Positions 62,008 through 64,000 of a stretch of 64,000 nt of DNA are shown here, piece by piece. The DNA lies in contig CAZKHG010000005.1 of NCBI GenBank assembly GCA_964552655.1, positions 1-64,000 of the forward strand, given 5' to 3'. Every line of letters starts with the position of its first letter. Within the stretch, counting starts at the first letter, position 1. The notes beneath the pieces are model-generated. The model was not told the origin of the DNA. It saw only the letters and a list, made by a program, of their open reading frames with translations, and searched no databases. Source of the DNA: CAZKHG01 sp964552655. GTDB lineage: Bacteria; Bacteroidota; Bacteroidia; Bacteroidales; Tenuifilaceae. Made by a program: the position numbers and the translations under genes.

Positions 62008-62700
62008 TTGAAAATATTAATTGTTTCGGCTACACTAACTGAGGTTGAACCTTTAGGAGGAAGCACAATAAAACCTTATGTTCCCTTTCCCATTCACATA
62101 ATTCCAGGTATGTCGGTTGATCTTCTGGTTACAGGAGTTGGTGCAGCAGCTACAACTTTTCATTTAGCCCGTTATGGTTCGGGTTATGATCTTATACTAA
62201 ATATAGGCATTGCAGGAAGCTATAAAAAAGAATTAAACATTGGCAGCATTGTTTTTGTTTCTCACGATAACTTTGGGGATTTGGGAATTGACGACAATGG
62301 AAGTTTTATACCTCTTCATAAGGTTAATTTTGATATTAAGCCCGATAACCCATTGGCTGATGATTTAATGACTAATCCGTGGTTAAACTTTTTTAATGAA
62401 ATTAATATTAAACAAGCCAAAGGGATTACCCTTAGTACAACAAGTGGATCAACTGAAAGAATTGAAAGCATAAAAAAGATTTGGAACCCTGATATTGAGA
62501 CTATGGAATCCGCAGCGGTTTTTTACAGCTGTTTAAAGCTACACATACCATTTGCCTGCATCCGGGCAATCTCCAATATGGTTGAACCCAGGGATAAAAG
62601 CCACTGGGAATCACATAAAGCAATTAATAATATATGTAATTACACCAAAGAAATTTTACCCTTTTTAAGCAGACTCAACTTACATGAAACTAAAACTTAG
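62008..62700 (+). CDS. mqnB: Futalosine hydrolase
   Basis: The 230-residue nucleosidase-fold enzyme of the futalosine menaquinone pathway cleaves futalosine to dehypoxanthinyl futalosine. It starts with TTG (KILIVSATLTEVEPL). LNIGIAGSYKKELNIGS, LSTTSGSTERIE and ETMESAAVFYSCLK are the phosphorylase-type nucleoside-binding segments, and IRAISNMVEPRDKSHW is the family end. Its stop overlaps mqnD by 17 bases, so the two are coupled. Confidence 0.9.
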   Translation: MKILIVSATLTEVEPLGGSTIKPYVPFPIHIIPGMSVDLLVTGVGAAATTFHLARYGSGYDLILNIGIAGSYKKELNIGSIVFVSHDNFGDLGIDDNGSFIPLHKVNFDIKPDNPLADDLMTNPWLNFFNEINIKQAKGITLSTTSGSTERIESIKKIWNPDIETMESAAVFYSCLKLHIPFACIRAISNMVEPRDKSHWESHKAINNICNYTKEILPFLSRLNLHETKT

Positions 62701-63259
62701 CTTTTCCACATGCCCTAACGATACCTTTATGTTCGATGCAATAGTCAATAAACGCATTGATCTTAAAGGATTTGATTTCGATATACACATGACTGATATT
62801 GAGGAGCTCAATCGGCTGGCAATGAATGGCTACACCGACATAACCAAAATCAGCATTAATGCCTTTGCCAGCTTAAGTGGTAGCTATCAGCTACTTACCT
62901 CTGGATGTGCTATAGGTCACGGCGTTGGGCCACTGGTAGTAAGCAAAAGAAAAATCTACCCTGATGAGATAGCCAAAACCAGGATTGGAATTCCGGGTGT
63001 TAACACCACAGCAAATTTGCTTTTCTCCATTGCATTCCCCAATGCTACTGACAAACATGTTTTTCTTTTTTCTGATATCGAAGAGGCAATTCTATCAGAT
63101 GCAATTGATGCAGGGGTGATAATTCATGAGAATCGGTTTACCTATGAACAAAAGGGGTTAAGAAAAATTATTGACCTGGGCGAATTCTGGGAGCAGGAAA
63201 CCGCTTTGCCAATTCCCCTTGGCGGGATTGCAATTAAAAATCATTCCCCGATTCCATGA
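62684..63259 (+). CDS. mqnD: 1,4-dihydroxy-6-naphthoate synthase, N-terminal part (frameshifted)
   Basis: The 191-residue part covers the first two thirds of MqnD, a periplasmic-binding-protein-like enzyme that closes the naphthoate ring in menaquinone synthesis. FSTCPNDTFMFDAIV, TKISINAFASL, GVGPLVVSK and ETALPIPLGGIAIK are typical. Homologous sequence ends at GGIAIK; the last residues, NHSPIP, are out of frame. The rest is encoded in another frame at 63256. One more A in the run at 63236-63240 would restore AIKKSFPDSMKREV. Confidence 0.85.
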   Translation: MKLKLSFSTCPNDTFMFDAIVNKRIDLKGFDFDIHMTDIEELNRLAMNGYTDITKISINAFASLSGSYQLLTSGCAIGHGVGPLVVSKRKIYPDEIAKTRIGIPGVNTTANLLFSIAFPNATDKHVFLFSDIEEAILSDAIDAGVIIHENRFTYEQKGLRKIIDLGEFWEQETALPIPLGGIAIKNHSPIP

Positions 63260-63513
63260 AAAGAGAAGTTAACTCGATAATCAGGTCAAGTGTAGAATAC
63301 GCCATGATAAATCCCAGTGCATCTAAGGCATTTGTGAAACACTATGCCCAGGCGTTGGATGATGCAATAATTAGAAAACACATTGAACTTTATGTAAATA
63401 ACTTCTCTGTAAACCTCGGCGATGATGGAAAAACCGCTATAATAGAATTGTATAAACGATCCTACTCTGTTGGATTTTTGAATAATCTTCCAGAAGATAT
63501 TTTTATTGATTAA
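63256..63513 (+). CDS. mqnD: 1,4-dihydroxy-6-naphthoate synthase, C-terminal part (frameshifted)
   Basis: The frame encodes 85 residues (MKREVNSIIRSSVEYAM...) that match the helical C-terminal end of MqnD. Its ATG overlaps the TGA of the first part as ATGA. The sum of both parts, 276 residues, equals a normal MqnD. Whether it is a frameshift, a sequencing error in the A-run or a coupled split gene cannot be decided here. Confidence 0.75.
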   Translation: MKREVNSIIRSSVEYAMINPSASKAFVKHYAQALDDAIIRKHIELYVNNFSVNLGDDGKTAIIELYKRSYSVGFLNNLPEDIFID

Positions 63514-63775
63514 GAGCATATCTACCTATCAGGAATTGAGTTTATTACAGGCCAATTGAATAAATTAATCACATTTTAATGGCATTCTAGAATTAATTAA
63601 TGCCCGTTGGTCAATTAAATATCTTATGATCAAATTCTACAACTGCTTTATTTATTGATCTTTAATGCAATAATTAACCTCTAGGTTATACATAATACTT
63701 TGAATACCTGTGAACTTAACCGATCTAAAAATGTTTTTTAGGAAAACGTTCAATAATTTTAAAAATTGTTAACTT

Positions 63776-63783
63776 TAACTTTG
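63776..63783 (+). promoter_or_regulatory. -7 promoter element before the right-edge gene
   Basis: TAACTTTG matches TAnnTTTG exactly and ends nine bases before the ATG at 63792, predicting an almost leaderless mRNA. The preceding 260 bases (63514-63775) hold no other feature. Confidence 0.45.
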
Positions 63784-63791
63784 CAACCTGA

Positions 63792-64000
63792 ATGAAAGTT
63801 AAGACACTTCACCAATATGAATTGATGGCTGAAAAGAAACCTTTTATTGGAAAAAATTCTACCCTTATTGAACGAATCTACTCGTTAGATAACAAATGGT
63901 TTGTCGAATTCTGGATAGTACGATACTTCTTTCTTGGAATTGAGGTTTATACAACAAAAAAAGAGGTGGTTAAATACACCAATGGCAAAAACGAGAACGG
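63792..64000 (+). CDS. Partial gene of unknown function (runs off the right edge)
   Basis: The frame is open from ATG to the window end (69 codons). The sequence MKVKTLHQYELMAEKKPFIG is followed by a run rich in Phe, Tyr and Trp near NKWFVEFWIVRYFFLGI. No signal peptide is evident and no family was recognised. The exact -7 element upstream supports a true gene. Confidence 0.6.
   Translation, partial: MKVKTLHQYELMAEKKPFIGKNSTLIERIYSLDNKWFVEFWIVRYFFLGIEVYTTKKEVVKYTNGKNEN

Noticed and set aside
1..64000. CRISPR arrays, insertion sequences, prophage or integrase genes
   Set aside because: No regularly spaced repeats, transposase, integrase or phage-like genes were found on either strand.

Overview
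The window looks like a chromosomal segment of a low-GC, probably anaerobic or facultatively anaerobic member of the Bacteroidota (Bacteroidales/Marinilabiliales-like). Evidence: several promoters carry the phylum-specific -7 element TAnnTTTG (or TAnnTTTA); ribosome binding sites are weak; the menaquinone genes are of the futalosine type; there is a trio of TPR/PD40 envelope proteins, one ending in an OmpA domain as in PorE of type IX secretion; and many genes are of the type usual in this phylum (M1 and M3 exported peptidases, alpha/beta-fused 2-oxoacid dehydrogenase E1). No mobile element, CRISPR array or rRNA was seen. There is one tRNA (Val, anticodon UAC).

Layout. 0-8.2 kb: tRNA-Val, an exported protein, folC, two exported metallopeptidases, an AlkD-type repair protein and a HAD phosphatase. 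8.26-17.06 kb: a methionine operon led by a SAM-I riboswitch, a 40-codon Met/Arg-rich leader ORF and two strong hairpins, followed by metY, metX, hom, metH and metF. 17-25.8 kb: a MORN protein, a sodium:solute symporter, recR, a TPR protein, a PLP aminotransferase, a fused glycosyltransferase and a 2-oxoacid dehydrogenase E2. 26-32.5 kb: three tandem TPR/PD40 paralogues of growing complexity.

33.2-36.8 kb (minus strand): methyltransferase, DUF134 regulator, a small Cys-rich protein, two NifX/NifB-like metal-cluster proteins, an Mrp ATPase, a DUF5320-like peptide and a CGGC-domain protein. A palindromic operator sits at its promoter. 36.9-48.8 kb is the most striking part, a sulfur/electron-transfer island. 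One operon reads DsrE2 - TusA - MvhD-like - HdrA/GltD fusion - QmoB-like - QmoC; the other reads sulfide:quinone oxidoreductase - DUF1641 - DsrC/TusE-like - DsrE2. Each is divergent from its own Crp/Fnr regulator. The two regulators have different recognition helices, and each control region holds the palindrome expected for its own regulator (TGTGA-N6-TCACA and TTGAT-N4-ATCAA). No dsrAB, apr or soe genes are present. The parts suggest a protein-bound persulfide relay linked to the quinone pool and NAD(P)H; the direction of flow cannot be told from sequence.

48.9-50.7 kb: a PerR-like regulator, a thioferritin (DPS-like) and a peroxiredoxin, with a PerR-like box. 50.7-57 kb: class V aminotransferase, HsdR-N domain protein, AMP nucleosidase, holA, rhomboid protease, class IV aminotransferase and YqgE. 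57-64 kb: fused E1, a CsgG/FlgO-like exported protein that may be interrupted, folE and a QueD-type enzyme, then mqnB and mqnD. mqnD is split by a one-base frameshift in an A-run. An unrecognised partial gene runs off the right edge.
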